This document shows positions 1 to 10,582 of a stretch of 64,000 nt of DNA, piece after piece. Made by a program: the position numbers and the translations under genes. Where the stretch lies: the NCBI RefSeq assembly GCF_026262505.1, contig NC_067204.1, forward strand, positions 1,707,797 through 1,771,796, given 5' to 3'. Below the pieces are notes generated by a model, which saw nothing but the letters and a program-made list of their open reading frames with translations, searched no databases and had not been told where the DNA came from. This DNA is from Trichomonas vaginalis G3. Lineage: Eukaryota; Parabasalia; Trichomonadida; Trichomonadidae. Numbering within the stretch: position 1 is the stretch's first letter; each line of letters begins with the position of its first letter.

Positions 1-558
1 AGCTCCTAAATTTTTCAAGTAATTAAAACACAATTCTGATCCATTTTTAATTGCACAATCCAGTGGTGTGATTTTTTTGATCTCCTCATTATTATCTAGA
101 TTTGGGAATTTACTCTTAAGATCATCAACTTTATCTCATGCAATATAGTATAAAGGAGAGTTTGTTGAGTATAAATTCAGAATTTCTCCTTCTTCTATTT
201 CAGGTTTGAAGTTTTCAAATTTGAAACCTTGATAATGAAGAAGCGTCGCTAATCTATTATTTTTCGGCTTATGTATGTATGAAAATGCGTTTGATACCTT
301 TTGATAAAGTTCTGAAAATAATTTAATTTCTTTATCACGAATTTGTGAAAAAACATCAATCAAATGAAGCGCCATTTGGATAGTTATTTTGTTGGTTGTT
401 ATTAATTCGATAATTTGTGAAGATAATTGTATATTATTATTGGAATTGACGCCCCAAATCATTTTTGATGCTTGATCTGGGTATTCGAATACTTTATTTG
501 GCTTAAGGTCACAGTAATTACTCCAATTTTCATTTTTTGGCTGCCCTGAACTTGTCAT
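1..558 (-). pseudogene. ankyrin-type protein (DUF3447-like), 5' part, with an internal stop
   Basis: The reading frame starts at 558 and runs leftwards for 140 codons to a TGA at 136-138. The same frame then continues open to the window edge and reads as the start of an ankyrin-like repeat (TPLDCAIKNGSELCFNYL). The N-terminal 140 residues are rich in Asn, Ile and Lys and end in a segment of the type LNLYSTNSPLYYIA that precedes ankyrin repeats in large trichomonad families annotated DUF3447. Sequence on both sides of the TGA looks coding, so I read it as one gene with one nonsense change, not a 140-residue protein. The 3' part lies outside the window. Such proteins are presumed protein-interaction scaffolds; no specific function can be given. 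Confidence 0.6.
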
Positions 559-987
559 GCTTTTTAAAAAATTTGGCTTTCTTACTTTTTGTCTTAAAAA
601 TCTGAGTTAAAAAGAAAGAATTTTGCATTACCGATGTTTCCGAGCAACGATTCTACATGAAGGCTTATAAAATTGAAGAAGAATGTTCAACAATTGACAA
701 TTGAATTTAATATGGATTACTATGAGATTTATGCCTTTGGTGAAGCTTGCAGTTAATTTAATATTGAATTATACAATATGAAGTTTCCTTGTGCGTTATG
801 AATTCATTCACATGCTAACATTTTGGCATAATCTTAATTTGCTATTTTTTTCTTATTTAAAACCAACTATGTCGCAGAATAACTATTTTATCAACACACT
901 AAATTTGGATTAGGATAAATAGAGAAGGCTCCAAATCAAACTGTCCGACGTATTTTTAGGCTAAAAATTGCGGCTAAGTATGAAATA
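559..987. other. intergenic stretch, no gene seen
   Basis: AT-rich DNA with stops in all frames and no recognisable RNA gene. It separates the leftward ankyrin gene from the weak rightward reading frame at 988, so it could hold two divergent promoters. I could not identify a clear TCAYWWY initiator close to the ankyrin start. Confidence 0.5.
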
Positions 988-1485
988 TTGACAAACTTCA
1001 AATATATAATTGACGGGAAGAAAAGAGTTTTAAAGGAAACGTTTCAAAACACGATAAAGTTAAGGAATGCTGCTCTCTATTATGACATTGATAAGTTGGT
1101 CATGACCACTAGGGTCCCATGCAAACCATCAACTATCCCCAGCTTATATTTTTATTTGATAACTTGTAATATTTCTGTTTTGCTAATACGAACACTGATA
1201 GGGATATTTGTTTGCCCAATGTTAATACTTCCTCCCAAATATGTTATTGTTAGAACTTTCTATTTTCTGGGCATGCAATTCAATGATTCTCAAATTTTGA
1301 GTTCATACAACGGAGTTCCAAAGAAAAACTGTATGATCATTGTTACCTCTATTAAAGCCTTTTTAATTGATTCGTTAAGTAATAGAACATGCTCGCAAGA
1401 TGCTATACATGAAGTAGAAGAACTTATTGCAAATTTGTATAAAAATCCCCGATTTAAAAGATTCTTATTTTTCCAAATAGCATGA
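988..1485 (+). CDS. weak hypothetical reading frame, possibly a gene remnant
   Basis: An open frame of 165 codons that begins with TTG rather than ATG; the next ATG in frame is far inside. Residues 50-95 are hydrophobic (LYFYLITCNISVLLI, then GIFVCPMLILPP) and could be one or two membrane segments. The C-terminal third has a more protein-like composition (DAIHEVEELIANLYKNP). No family is recognised. Lack of a proper start and of an initiator suggests either a chance frame or a decayed fragment. Confidence 0.25.
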   Translation: MTNFKYIIDGKKRVLKETFQNTIKLRNAALYYDIDKLVMTTRVPCKPSTIPSLYFYLITCNISVLLIRTLIGIFVCPMLILPPKYVIVRTFYFLGMQFNDSQILSSYNGVPKKNCMIIVTSIKAFLIDSLSNRTCSQDAIHEVEELIANLYKNPRFKRFLFFQIA

Positions 1486-1753
1486 TAACAATTGCTATGT
1501 TCTTTCCCTTGAGAAAATCATCAGAATATTCACAATATAATATATTTCATGAAAGTGAAACTAGAAAGTTGGGATTTAGTGCCTCAAATACAGGAAATAC
1601 GTATACATATATAAATATCAAAAGATATTATATCATATGACAATTCTCTAGGGATTTAGCAACAATTCGCGATTTAATTGACTAAAACATTCTTTAAAAT
1701 TGTTTGCTTAGTTTATTTGTCGCTAAGATGTTCACCAATTTCAATATTTGAAA

Positions 1754-4700
1754 ATGACTTCTCTGATTAGGCGTTTGTTTTCTTGGATCTCAGCCGAACC
1801 AGAGGAGCTCAAAATATCTCCACCTCCTCCACCAATGGTGCTGGTAGTTCCGAGAGATGATTTATATCCAAAACAAAAGCCAAAAATTGTTGAAAAAACT
1901 TATGCTGAAGTCCAAACAGATTCCAGTATTAAATCTCAGGTTACTCGAGAAATTGAAACAGAACCAGTTAACTTTGATATCAGAAAATTCGATAAATCTT
2001 TCGATAAATCACAATTCGAAAACAAACAGCCTGAATTCCTTAAACCTAAGTCATTTATCACAGAAAATCAATTCACACCGAATAAATACGGCTTTCAAAC
2101 TGATTCATCTCAACAATCAAGAGTTACAGTTAAAATTCCAGAAATATCGCGACCAATTTACTCTCAAATGTCTAGTTCCAAACCGCAATTTGTATTTAAC
2201 GAGGAATCAGAGATCAATGCTCCGCCACAAGAAATTTCCGAAGAAAAATCTCCTCAAATGTCATCAAGTTCTTCAATTAACTTCGAATTTTACAGAGAAG
2301 AAGAGGACAGACATCCAACAACCTCTGAATCTTCACAGTCATCCCAAGATTCCCAATCAGAAAAATCTAATTCATCAAATTCTTCATCTATACAATCTCC
2401 TGTTCACGTATCAGCTCATGAAAGCGAACAGCATAAAGCCGGCAGCAGCCATGACTCAGAATCTCTTAATAATCATCAATTTGAAAGTTTCTTTCCATTT
2501 AATTACGAAGACAACAGTCTTCATAGTCTCGTTGATGCTGCCAATCTTGATCTTCTCGGAGTACCATCAAATCCTTACAATTTCGCGTTCAGTCCTCAAG
2601 CAAATTCAATTCCACATCTTCAGCCAATGCAAACACAAGAAAACGTATACACTGTAAGTTCTTCATCGAGTCCTCATGAAGAAGAATCTAAAAACGACTC
2701 AGAATCCAAAAAATCAAATTCTGATTCCGAAAAAGAGTCAGAAAAGAAGGAAACAGACTCACAAGGGGAATACTACTCCTACACAGAAGAGGAAGAGACC
2801 GAATCTGAGAAAGAAAAACCACCTCAACCTCTCAAAACTAAATATAGTTCCCAAAAGTACCAAGAAGACATCGACGAAGAAGAAATCGAGAGGCAGAACA
2901 AGAAGTCTCGCGAGGAAGAAGAGGAAGAAGAGGATTATTACGAAAATGCCGAAGAAGAAGAAAATAATTCTGCAGAAGAGGAAGAAAGACGTCCTAAAGT
3001 AGCTCTTAAACGTGCTCTTACACCTCCTATGATACTTCATCAACAATCTAAACAAAGTTATGAGGAAGGTTACGAAGAAGAAGAGGAAGAAGAGGAAGAG
3101 GAAGAAAGCGATAGAAAGCATGTGGCCTATAAAGCTAATTACGGTCGAAAGTCAATGTTTACACCAGCTATGAGGAATAAATACCAAAATGTAAAGTCAG
3201 AATCCGAAAAAAGTGACAACGATGAAGGAAGTGACTACACATCACATGGGGCCAAATCTAATGTAGCCATGAAAAGAGTTATGAATGGAACACATTCTGA
3301 CGAAAATGAAGAAGAAACTGAGGAAGAAGAAAATAATTCGGAAATTGAAGAGGAAGAAAGCAAAGAAGAAGAGGAAACAGAGAAACAGGAGTTAGAAGAA
3401 CCCATAAAGAGACGTCCTTATGCTTCAAAGAGCGAAGTAATGAGTTATCTGACTAATGACCACAGTTTGAGCTCAACTCATACAGATAATGAAGGAAATA
3501 AGGGTGAAGTGGTCGAATCTACTCAAATTCCACAAGCTCCGGCAAAATTTGTTTTCCCAACCCTTCCAACTCAGCCAAATCCACCTATGTTCACTATAAA
3601 CACATTCAACTTCGGCAGAAAACCAAATCGAGAAGAGAATCATAATGAAAATGACGCAATTAAATTAATTTATGATATTCCTCATTCAGGTGAAGAAAAT
3701 AAGCACGAAATAGTTGTTCCACATCATGAAGAAGAGGATAATGAATCAGAATCTAACAAAGAAACAGAAAATGAGGAAGAAGAAAAACATATTGAAATTT
3801 CCGACCACGAAGAAGAGGAAACAAAACATGAGGATGAAATTTCTGAGACCAAAGATGAGAAAGAGAATGAAACCAATTCAGAAACAGAAAATCAAGAAAA
3901 ATCAGAAAATGAAGAAGAAGAAACAAAACAAGAAAGCGAAGAACTAACTCATGAAGAGGACAAAGAAGAAAACAGTGATTCAGAATCCGAAAAAGAAAAT
4001 AATGTTGAAAATATTCATCAGGAAGAAGAATCAAAGCAAGAAACCACTGTTTCTGACCATAGTAACTCTATTAATGATACAAACAACTCCGAAATTCATC
4101 AAAATGAAGATGAAATTGAAAATCACGAAGAAGAGGAAGAAAATGAGCCAAAACAACAAAACACTGGTTCAAATCATAACGAAGAAGAAGAGGAAAACAA
4201 TGAAGAAAACGAAAAAGAAGAAAATCTTCAGATATCTCATTCTGAAGAAGAAGAAACTCAAAAAGAAGTTAATAAATCCACTGAAAATGAACATTCTGAT
4301 CATGAAAATGGTCAAAACGAAGAAGAAGAAAGAAATGAAGAAAATATTTCGGAAAACAAGGAAAAATCAATTGAAGAATCCGAAAACAATCAAGAGAATG
4401 AAGAGATAAATCATCAAAACGAAGAAACTCCAACAAAAATCGAAATTCCTCACTTAGAAAACCAAATTTCAGAAGAAAACAAGCAAACAACTGATACAGA
4501 GCACAGTGATGAACCACAACTTTTAGAAGAAGCACAAAATGAAGCTGAAAATCACCCAATTTCAGATATGTTCCAAAATATTCAGGAAATTGATCAAATC
4601 CAACATAATGATGATCAAAACCATGAACAAGAAGCTGCAAAACAAGAAGAAAACCATAATAACATAGAAATTGAACAAATTTCAATTCCAATTTCGAAAT

Positions 4701-5185
4701 TACCACTTGAAAATGAACAAAATGTTGAAGAATTACCACAACAGCACGATGAAGAACCAATTGATCATGAAAATGATCAGATCCAAGGAATTTTCACCGA
4801 TCACCACTCAGAAAACGAAGAAAATTCACTTAAACCAAGTGAAATTCCACAAACCATTATAAACATTCCGGAATACAATGAAAATATGTCTTCTTTATCA
4901 GAAAACAAGTCAAATAACGAAGAAACTTCTTCAACTCAACAAATATCGATTCCGAACGACCATCATGACTTGTTTGACTTTGCTATTTACTTGGATCCAA
5001 TCAATTCCACGTTAGCTTTGCCAGAACAACCAAAATCAGTTGAAATTTCTCATGATTCAACAAAAGAAGACAATAAAGAGGGTGAAAAAGAAGAAATCAC
5101 GATTTCTCTTGGTAATTCAAATGAAGGATCCGAAAATGAACAAATTCACAAAGAAAATGAAAAAAATTCCAACGGATTCGAATGA
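1754..5185 (+). CDS. long acidic, disordered, Glu/Ser/Asn-rich protein
   Basis: ATG at 1754 is the first in frame; the frame can be extended to a TTG two codons upstream, but ATG is preferred. The protein is about 1,140 residues. It begins with a short basic-hydrophobic segment (MTSLIRRLFSWIS), then a PPPPP stretch, then a Ser/Gln-rich half, and from about residue 310 is dominated by runs of Glu broken by Asn, His, Lys and Ser. No folded domain or catalytic motif is visible, so it is predicted to be largely disordered. After the stop at 5183-5185 the same acidic composition (EEKQQNVSENEEDTIHHEE) continues in another frame to 5327. A single-base slip in the A-run near 5160-5166 is therefore likely, either real or a sequencing error. 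Function unknown; N-terminal anchoring is only a guess. Confidence 0.65.
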   Translation: MTSLIRRLFSWISAEPEELKISPPPPPMVLVVPRDDLYPKQKPKIVEKTYAEVQTDSSIKSQVTREIETEPVNFDIRKFDKSFDKSQFENKQPEFLKPKSFITENQFTPNKYGFQTDSSQQSRVTVKIPEISRPIYSQMSSSKPQFVFNEESEINAPPQEISEEKSPQMSSSSSINFEFYREEEDRHPTTSESSQSSQDSQSEKSNSSNSSSIQSPVHVSAHESEQHKAGSSHDSESLNNHQFESFFPFNYEDNSLHSLVDAANLDLLGVPSNPYNFAFSPQANSIPHLQPMQTQENVYTVSSSSSPHEEESKNDSESKKSNSDSEKESEKKETDSQGEYYSYTEEEETESEKEKPPQPLKTKYSSQKYQEDIDEEEIERQNKKSREEEEEEEDYYENAEEEENNSAEEEERRPKVALKRALTPPMILHQQSKQSYEEGYEEEEEEEEEEESDRKHVAYKANYGRKSMFTPAMRNKYQNVKSESEKSDNDEGSDYTSHGAKSNVAMKRVMNGTHSDENEEETEEEENNSEIEEEESKEEEETEKQELEEPIKRRPYASKSEVMSYLTNDHSLSSTHTDNEGNKGEVVESTQIPQAPAKFVFPTLPTQPNPPMFTINTFNFGRKPNREENHNENDAIKLIYDIPHSGEENKHEIVVPHHEEEDNESESNKETENEEEEKHIEISDHEEEETKHEDEISETKDEKENETNSETENQEKSENEEEETKQESEELTHEEDKEENSDSESEKENNVENIHQEEESKQETTVSDHSNSINDTNNSEIHQNEDEIENHEEEEENEPKQQNTGSNHNEEEEENNEENEKEENLQISHSEEEETQKEVNKSTENEHSDHENGQNEEEERNEENISENKEKSIEESENNQENEEINHQNEETPTKIEIPHLENQISEENKQTTDTEHSDEPQLLEEAQNEAENHPISDMFQNIQEIDQIQHNDDQNHEQEAAKQEENHNNIEIEQISIPISKLPLENEQNVEELPQQHDEEPIDHENDQIQGIFTDHHSENEENSLKPSEIPQTIINIPEYNENMSSLSENKSNNEETSSTQQISIPNDHHDLFDFAIYLDPINSTLALPEQPKSVEISHDSTKEDNKEGEKEEITISLGNSNEGSENEQIHKENEKNSNGFE

Positions 5186-5327
5186 AAATCACGAAGAAAA
5201 GCAACAAAATGTATCTGAAAACGAAGAAGACACAATTCATCACGAAGAAATTGATGAAAACGAAAATATTTTCAATGAAAAAGTTCAAAATCAAGAACAA
5301 GAAGCTACAAGTCATGAAAGTAACTGA
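5166..5327 (+). pseudogene. probable out-of-frame 3' end of the acidic protein gene
   Basis: This stretch encodes about 50 residues with exactly the composition of the preceding gene (Glu, Asn, His, Gln) and ends in a TGA followed by AT-rich DNA. It starts right at a run of seven A residues and overlaps the last codons of the upstream frame. I read it as the original C-terminus, displaced by one frame. Confidence 0.55.
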
Positions 5328-5330
5328 TAA

Positions 5331-5803
5331 CAATGATTTCTTCTATTAACTACAAAGAACAGTTTTAATTCGTAATTTTTTCTGAATTTCTTGAATATGT
5401 AACTGTAATAACTCGACTAATAGCAACATGTATGATACAATTATACGACTAATATATATTATTTGTTATTTTGTTTTTATATATTTAATAAACTTTTGTT
5501 TATCTTAATTTAATGACCAACTGTAAACTGTGCATGTAATATGTTAATGTTCTATCATTTATAAGAACTTATTGTTTCATAATCTAATTGAATTGTGCAA
5601 AATCTACTAATATCCATTGTCAATAACTACGGAATGAGTTGTATTTTTTGTAGTCGTAGTTTATCGACATTGTTTTTGTTATGAAAATTTAGACACAAAA
5701 ATTTTATTCTCAAAATTTTCAGAAAAACTGACAAAATTTCTGGTGAGTTTGATAGGCTAAGAAAATTTTCTTTACGATTTTTTTTTAGAAAGGGTAAAAA
5801 ATT
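5331..5803. other. intergenic stretch before eIF6
   Basis: Very AT-rich DNA (TATATATT, long T and A runs) with no frame longer than a few codons of convincing composition. It holds the 3' flank of the acidic gene and the promoter of eIF6. No RNA gene is recognised. Confidence 0.5.
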
Positions 5804-5810
5804 TCACATT
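5804..5810 (+). promoter_or_regulatory. trichomonad initiator (Inr) of eIF6
   Basis: TCACATT matches the Trichomonas initiator consensus TCAYWWY exactly. The transcribed A (5806) lies 13 bases upstream of the ATG at 5819, the short leader length typical for this lineage. Confidence 0.7.
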
Positions 5811-5818
5811 TTTAAAAC

Positions 5819-6673
5819 ATGGTTTCACGTTGTAAGTATCAAAGCTCGTCCGAAGTCGGCGCATATGCAACATTAACAGACACCTATTGCTTACTTCCCA
5901 CCACAACGACAAAATCATGGACAGAAACTTTTGATGTTTTGACAGATTTCAACAACACAACATTAGTCATGTCTAATATCGCAGGTACACCAATTGTCGG
6001 CAGATTGACTGTTGGCAACAAGAATGGTTTACTTGTTCCGTTAACAACAACAGATTCAGAATTAGCTCAAATTGAGCAATCCCTTCCAGACGGAGTTGTC
6101 GTTGAAAGAATTGAAGAGAAGTTTTCTGCTTTAGGCAACGTCATTTCATGCAATGACCATATAGCTTTAATCCACCCAGAACTCGACCAAGAAACAGTCG
6201 AAATTATCAAAGACGTTTTACAAGTTGATGTCTTCCCAACATTGATTGCTAACGAGTCCTTGGTCGGTTCATACTCAGTTTTCACAAATAGAGGCGGAAT
6301 TGTTACGCCAAAGGCAACAGTTGAAGAAATTGAGGAGCTTTCTGGTCAATTAGGCATTAATATCGAAGCTGCTACGGTTAATAGAGGAAGTGGCTTAGTT
6401 AATGCAGGAATTTTAGTTAATAACAGCCGCCTTTTCTGCGGTTGGGAAACAACAGCTCTTGAAATCGCAAACTTAACAAGAATCTTCAAGATCGATGATA
6501 ATACAATGAAGACTGAAGAAAATGGAACTGTTGACGATGTAGATATCCTCGCTTTAATAGACTTGTATTTATCTAAAAACTTATACTATTATATCGTACA
6601 AACATACCCATTCCTATTTTCATTGAACTCTTATTTCATATTTGAGAAGATTAACGATAAAAATCTCTATTGA
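5819..6673 (+). CDS. eIF6: translation initiation factor 6 (eIF6), 60S ribosome anti-association factor
   Basis: eIF6 binds the 60S subunit, keeps it from joining 40S early and is needed for its maturation. The protein is 284 residues against about 245 in most eukaryotes. The fivefold pseudo-symmetric repeats are visible: SSSEVGAYATLTDTYCLLP near the N-terminus, then NTTLVMSNIAGTPIVGRLTVGN, and later LVGSYSVFTNRGGIVTP and NRGSGLVNAGILVNN, which is the most conserved eIF6 signature. The conserved part ends at about residue 250 (ILALIDLYLS). The last 30 residues are hydrophobic and Tyr/Phe-rich and are not part of the family. They may be a read-on past a lost stop or a lineage-specific tail. 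The start is supported by the initiator just upstream. Confidence 0.93.
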   Translation: MVSRCKYQSSSEVGAYATLTDTYCLLPTTTTKSWTETFDVLTDFNNTTLVMSNIAGTPIVGRLTVGNKNGLLVPLTTTDSELAQIEQSLPDGVVVERIEEKFSALGNVISCNDHIALIHPELDQETVEIIKDVLQVDVFPTLIANESLVGSYSVFTNRGGIVTPKATVEEIEELSGQLGINIEAATVNRGSGLVNAGILVNNSRLFCGWETTALEIANLTRIFKIDDNTMKTEENGTVDDVDILALIDLYLSKNLYYYIVQTYPFLFSLNSYFIFEKINDKNLY

Positions 6674-8601
6674 CCGTGCATTTCGAATATATACCAAAAT
6701 TTTATCATATTTCGCGCTTCAAAATGGTTGACTTAGCAAAATTGTCATTAATTTTTCTTCATTTTCTGCCTCATTTTCCAAAACAAAGGTACATTTACTA
6801 GGCGATAACAGTAAAATGGGATGAAAATAGGATAAATAGCATCCCTATATAGTGCCTAACAATATTTATACGGGCAAAAAAAATTTGGCTAGAGATTTGG
6901 CTAGTTAGAAAATTTAGAAAATTGAGAAGAATTTTTATTTTCGAATTTTTTGGAAAGTTAAAATTGTGATTAAAAATCGTTTTCCGGGAGAACTAAGCAT
7001 CTTATCATATATTTAAATCGATAAAAATATTAAATAATAGTTGAATAGTATAAATACATGAAATTATGGCTGAATATACAGAAAAAATGAACATATTTGA
7101 CATTTTTGAAAATTCATACATTAGTTGGTGACAGACTCATAAACTATACTTTAGCTAAGATTGATATATGATTTCAACAACACATGGTTAAAATCGTAAA
7201 ATTTTTTTAGATTTCAAAAAGATATATATGGTAATATAATGGAACAGAGTCAGCAAATAGCATGTAAAATATGTTACAATTAACTTTTTATTATATCCAA
7301 TAGTAGATATCGAATAGTTTCCAGCTTTATGGTTAAATATTTTCTTATCGAGCTTCTCTTTAACTGTTGTATTAAGGTTGTAAATTTTTGATGCTAGAAA
7401 CTTTGGAATCTTCTTTGCTGCTGCATTTTTTCTTGAGAGTTCTTGCAATTTCGAATAGATCTGCACATTGTATGAAATAGGGGCTTTAAAATATCTTGAA
7501 AACAGAATAGGACTGCTTTTCCAAAGGAATGCTTACTTGTAAATCAGAGAGTTTCAAAATTGAGTACAAGATTATCATCATAACTTTTGATTTTGCTGCG
7601 AAAAAGGAAGACAATGTATTAACAAATCATTTACTGTTGTTCATCAAAAGAAGAAAACTTTGATAACAACTAATGATGATAAAATCAAGCTATCTTTTAA
7701 TATTTTAAATTGATAAGACATTCAAAATATTTGAATGGTTTAAAATATTTTCTTTTAATTTCAATAATATATTATCATGATTATATAATCAAATTTAAAT
7801 TTTTATTCAAAAAGGCAATATTTCAAACTTTTAATTTCAATAATCTTAATTCGGCAATAAATGTATTTAATTGTAGCAAATTTAATGATTCTTCGTCATG
7901 GTTAGCAATTTGGAGCTCATAAATTAATGATTTCTTCAAGTAAAATTCTGCATTATTTCAAAAATCAATAATTCTCTAGTAACTTTTCTTCAAACCCTAA
8001 CCATTATAATATATGTAAAATAGAAAATAATTGCAAAGAAAGATAGCCGAATTTACTGGGTAGTTCTTGTGATGCGAAATAATTGGAAATTAACACCTAG
8101 TTTTAACAGCATCATTCTCTTTTTGCTCTCATTTAAATGCATTCGCACACTTTAATTTTGAAATATAAGAGTTTTGGAAATTATCAAATTTATCTGCTCA
8201 AATACTATAGATCTTCATAAGTGTTAATAGAATTACAAGGCTTACATATAGTGTTTAATATAATGATGCACATCATACTGGGATTTATTCCTTATTCATC
8301 TAGTTATTATAAGATTTACAACCCCATGAAAATTTAAAATTTTGTCAAAAATAGTGAATGTACCTTTTCCAAAACCCAGTGCAATAACTACTCTATTCAA
8401 AGTTTTCAATACTATTTTCATAAAACGAAGGTCCGATTTTGGGTTCGTAAATAAAAACTAAAAAAGAGCTTTCAAAAGGTCAACGTAGTTTTAGCGGTTA
8501 TAGAAAATTTTAGTGTTCGGTAGGATAATAATGTACTGACTATTTCTTTTCGTTTTGCAACCACTCATATAAAAATCAACAACAAGAAAAAAAAATTTCT
8601 C
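6674..8601. other. long AT-rich intergenic region
   Basis: About 1.9 kb without a convincing gene. Short frames exist (for example on the minus strand around 7188-7466, Lys/Ile-rich), but none has coding-like composition, an initiator or a recognised motif. The stretch may hold decayed gene fragments. I see no RNA gene, tandem repeat or inverted repeat in it. Confidence 0.5.
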
Positions 8602-8608
8602 TCATAAA
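8602..8608 (+). promoter_or_regulatory. probable initiator of the kinase gene
   Basis: TCATAAA matches six of seven positions of TCAYWWY and sits nine bases before the ATG at 8611, where an initiator is expected. Confidence 0.45.
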
Positions 8609-8610
8609 AA

Positions 8611-9885
8611 ATGGGAGAATCACACGCAGTGATTGCTCCTAATAGAATTGGCGATTTTATCTTTAAAGGGACTATCGGAGAAGGTGCTTTTTCGATCGTT
8701 AAGCTGGTTGTTAAAGAACAAAATGGTCAATACTACGCTTGTAAAATCATTCCAAGGGCCAAGCTTGAAGGAAGCATTAGAACCAGATTCGAGCTTGAAA
8801 TTAGGATCAACCAACAAATGCGGCACCCAGGTGTTGTCGCATTAATAGATTTATTCAAAGATGATTTCAATTATTATATTATTATGGAGTTTTGCCCTAA
8901 TGGAGAACTCTTCGAATACATTGTTCAGCACGGTAAACTGTCAGAAAGAGAATGCAAGCCTCTATTTTATCAATTAACCTCAACTATTCAATTTATTCAT
9001 AACATGAACGTATGCCATCGTGATTTAAAACCCGAAAATATACTTATTGACAGATTCGGAAGATTAAAAATCTCCGACTTCGGTTTATCTCGATTCATGG
9101 GACCGAATTGTATCGTCTCTACTTCATGCGGCTCACCATGCTATGCATCTCCCGAATGCATTAGTGGGAAGCCATATAATGCAAAAACGAGTGATGTTTG
9201 GTCACTAGGCGTTATTTTCTACGCGATGTCGAGTGGATTATTGCCTTGGACTAAACGAAATCAAACAGAACTATACCAACAGATTTCCACAGGCGACTAC
9301 AAGATTCCCAACCACCTGTCACCTGCCCTTGCCGATCTTGTTCGTAAAATGTTAACAGTTGATTTGAACAAGAGAATAACAATTGCGCAAATCCTTGATC
9401 ACGATTTCTTCAAAGATATCAACAAGCAAGTCGTTTACCCGCCTTTAAACGTTCCTTTAGTTTCTCTGAAGAAAATTGATCAGTTCTTCGAACGAGATAA
9501 AGAGGAACAGTACCGTAAGGACCACCCAGACGAATTCAGTTCTTCTACCGGAGATAACTCGTTCAGAAAACAATTAGATCAACTTTCAGAGAAAAAACAC
9601 TACCTGATAAAGCAAAGAAACATTCTTTACGCAATGAAGGGTGAGCATCAGCCAAAAGTTCACGAGGTTACAGAAGCAGATAAACAGAACGCTTTAAAGG
9701 AAATTCACGAAATATGCAACAAAAATAAGACTGTAAACACAATAAAAGTCGTTGATACTACTAATTCGAGAAAGCCTGTACCAAAAACATCCCTCGTAAA
9801 CCGTGGACATGGAGCTAAACAACCTACACCAAATAAGGTTATTGTGAAACCTGGAATTTCTGTTGGTAGCGCTTCTAGATTATAA
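8611..9885 (+). CDS. CAMK-like serine/threonine protein kinase
   Basis: 424 residues. A complete kinase domain occupies about residues 15-270: glycine loop IGEGAFSIV (22-30), ATP-binding Lys45 in YACKII, catalytic HRDLKPEN with Asp138, DFG with Asp156, a short activation loop, and SPCYASPE closing it. Asp-Val-Trp-Ser-Leu-Gly follows in subdomain IX. The GSPCYASPE loop and overall spacing fit the CAMK/SNF1-related group, which is greatly expanded in trichomonads. The C-terminal 150 residues are charged and lack a recognisable regulatory domain. All catalytic residues are present, so it should be active. The substrate cannot be inferred; the neighbours (eIF6, acylphosphatase-like) are not functionally linked. 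Confidence 0.93.
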   Translation: MGESHAVIAPNRIGDFIFKGTIGEGAFSIVKLVVKEQNGQYYACKIIPRAKLEGSIRTRFELEIRINQQMRHPGVVALIDLFKDDFNYYIIMEFCPNGELFEYIVQHGKLSERECKPLFYQLTSTIQFIHNMNVCHRDLKPENILIDRFGRLKISDFGLSRFMGPNCIVSTSCGSPCYASPECISGKPYNAKTSDVWSLGVIFYAMSSGLLPWTKRNQTELYQQISTGDYKIPNHLSPALADLVRKMLTVDLNKRITIAQILDHDFFKDINKQVVYPPLNVPLVSLKKIDQFFERDKEEQYRKDHPDEFSSSTGDNSFRKQLDQLSEKKHYLIKQRNILYAMKGEHQPKVHEVTEADKQNALKEIHEICNKNKTVNTIKVVDTTNSRKPVPKTSLVNRGHGAKQPTPNKVIVKPGISVGSASRL

Positions 9886-10561
9886 TAATATTTATATAAA
9901 TTGTTTGTATTATGCTTATTTACTCGATATTTTTTTATTTGATTGATTTTTATTGTTTGAATTATTTCCATAATTTAATCCGCGGTTTAATTCAATATCT
10001 CACAAATTTTAAATAAAAATTCAGAGCCAACGGAGATCAAATAAAAAATACGTTCATATCTCAAAAACAACTCATAGAATTCATTTTTCATGTTGAATTC
10101 CAAATTATTGAATTATTTTCATGCTTGACAGTTGGATTCCATAGAATATAATCTGATTTTGGAGGAATTACAAAAATTTCGATTGCTTCGTAAAGAATTC
10201 GCTCAGATTGTGCTACAAATAGGTAATTCAGTTTGTATATAATGGATACCAAACATTAGTTTAATTACGAGCAAGGTTAATATCAATGAAACGAAGAAAC
10301 ACAGCGGATTCTAAAGAATATTTGAGTTTAATGACTAGCAATTTCGAGTCTAGAACGATGTTTTAGCTTAAAACCTTGAATATTCAAAATATACAACATG
10401 ATTAAATCTGAAGTTATTCAAACAATATCAAAATCTTATAAAAATCAGCTCTTATGCAATACTATAAGAAAACTTAAGTAAATTAGACAATTAAAATGGT
10501 CAGTGGCATCATCTTGCCGTGGTAAAAATAGAAGTTCATATGAAATAAAAAAATCAAAGCG
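9886..10561. other. intergenic stretch, no gene seen
   Basis: AT-rich spacer between the kinase and the acylphosphatase-like gene. Short frames with some coding flavour (around 10150-10240) are interrupted by stops and are too short to call. No RNA gene or repeat was recognised. Confidence 0.5.
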
Positions 10562-10568
10562 TCACTTT
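10562..10568 (+). promoter_or_regulatory. trichomonad initiator of the acylphosphatase-like gene
   Basis: TCACTTT is an exact match to TCAYWWY and lies 21 bases upstream of the ATG at 10583. Confidence 0.65.
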
Positions 10569-10582
10569 TTGCAAAAATTTGA

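Noticed and set aside
2759-3121. Minus-strand frame rich in Phe and Leu
   Set aside because: It is the complement of Glu-rich GAAGAA codons of the acidic protein gene; composition is an artefact of the repeats.
7188-7466. Minus-strand frame of 92 codons
   Set aside because: Low-complexity Lys/Ile/Tyr composition, no initiator, no motif; likely chance in AT-rich DNA.
7710-7922. Plus-strand frame of 70 codons
   Set aside because: Asn/Phe/Ile-rich without coding signature or start context.
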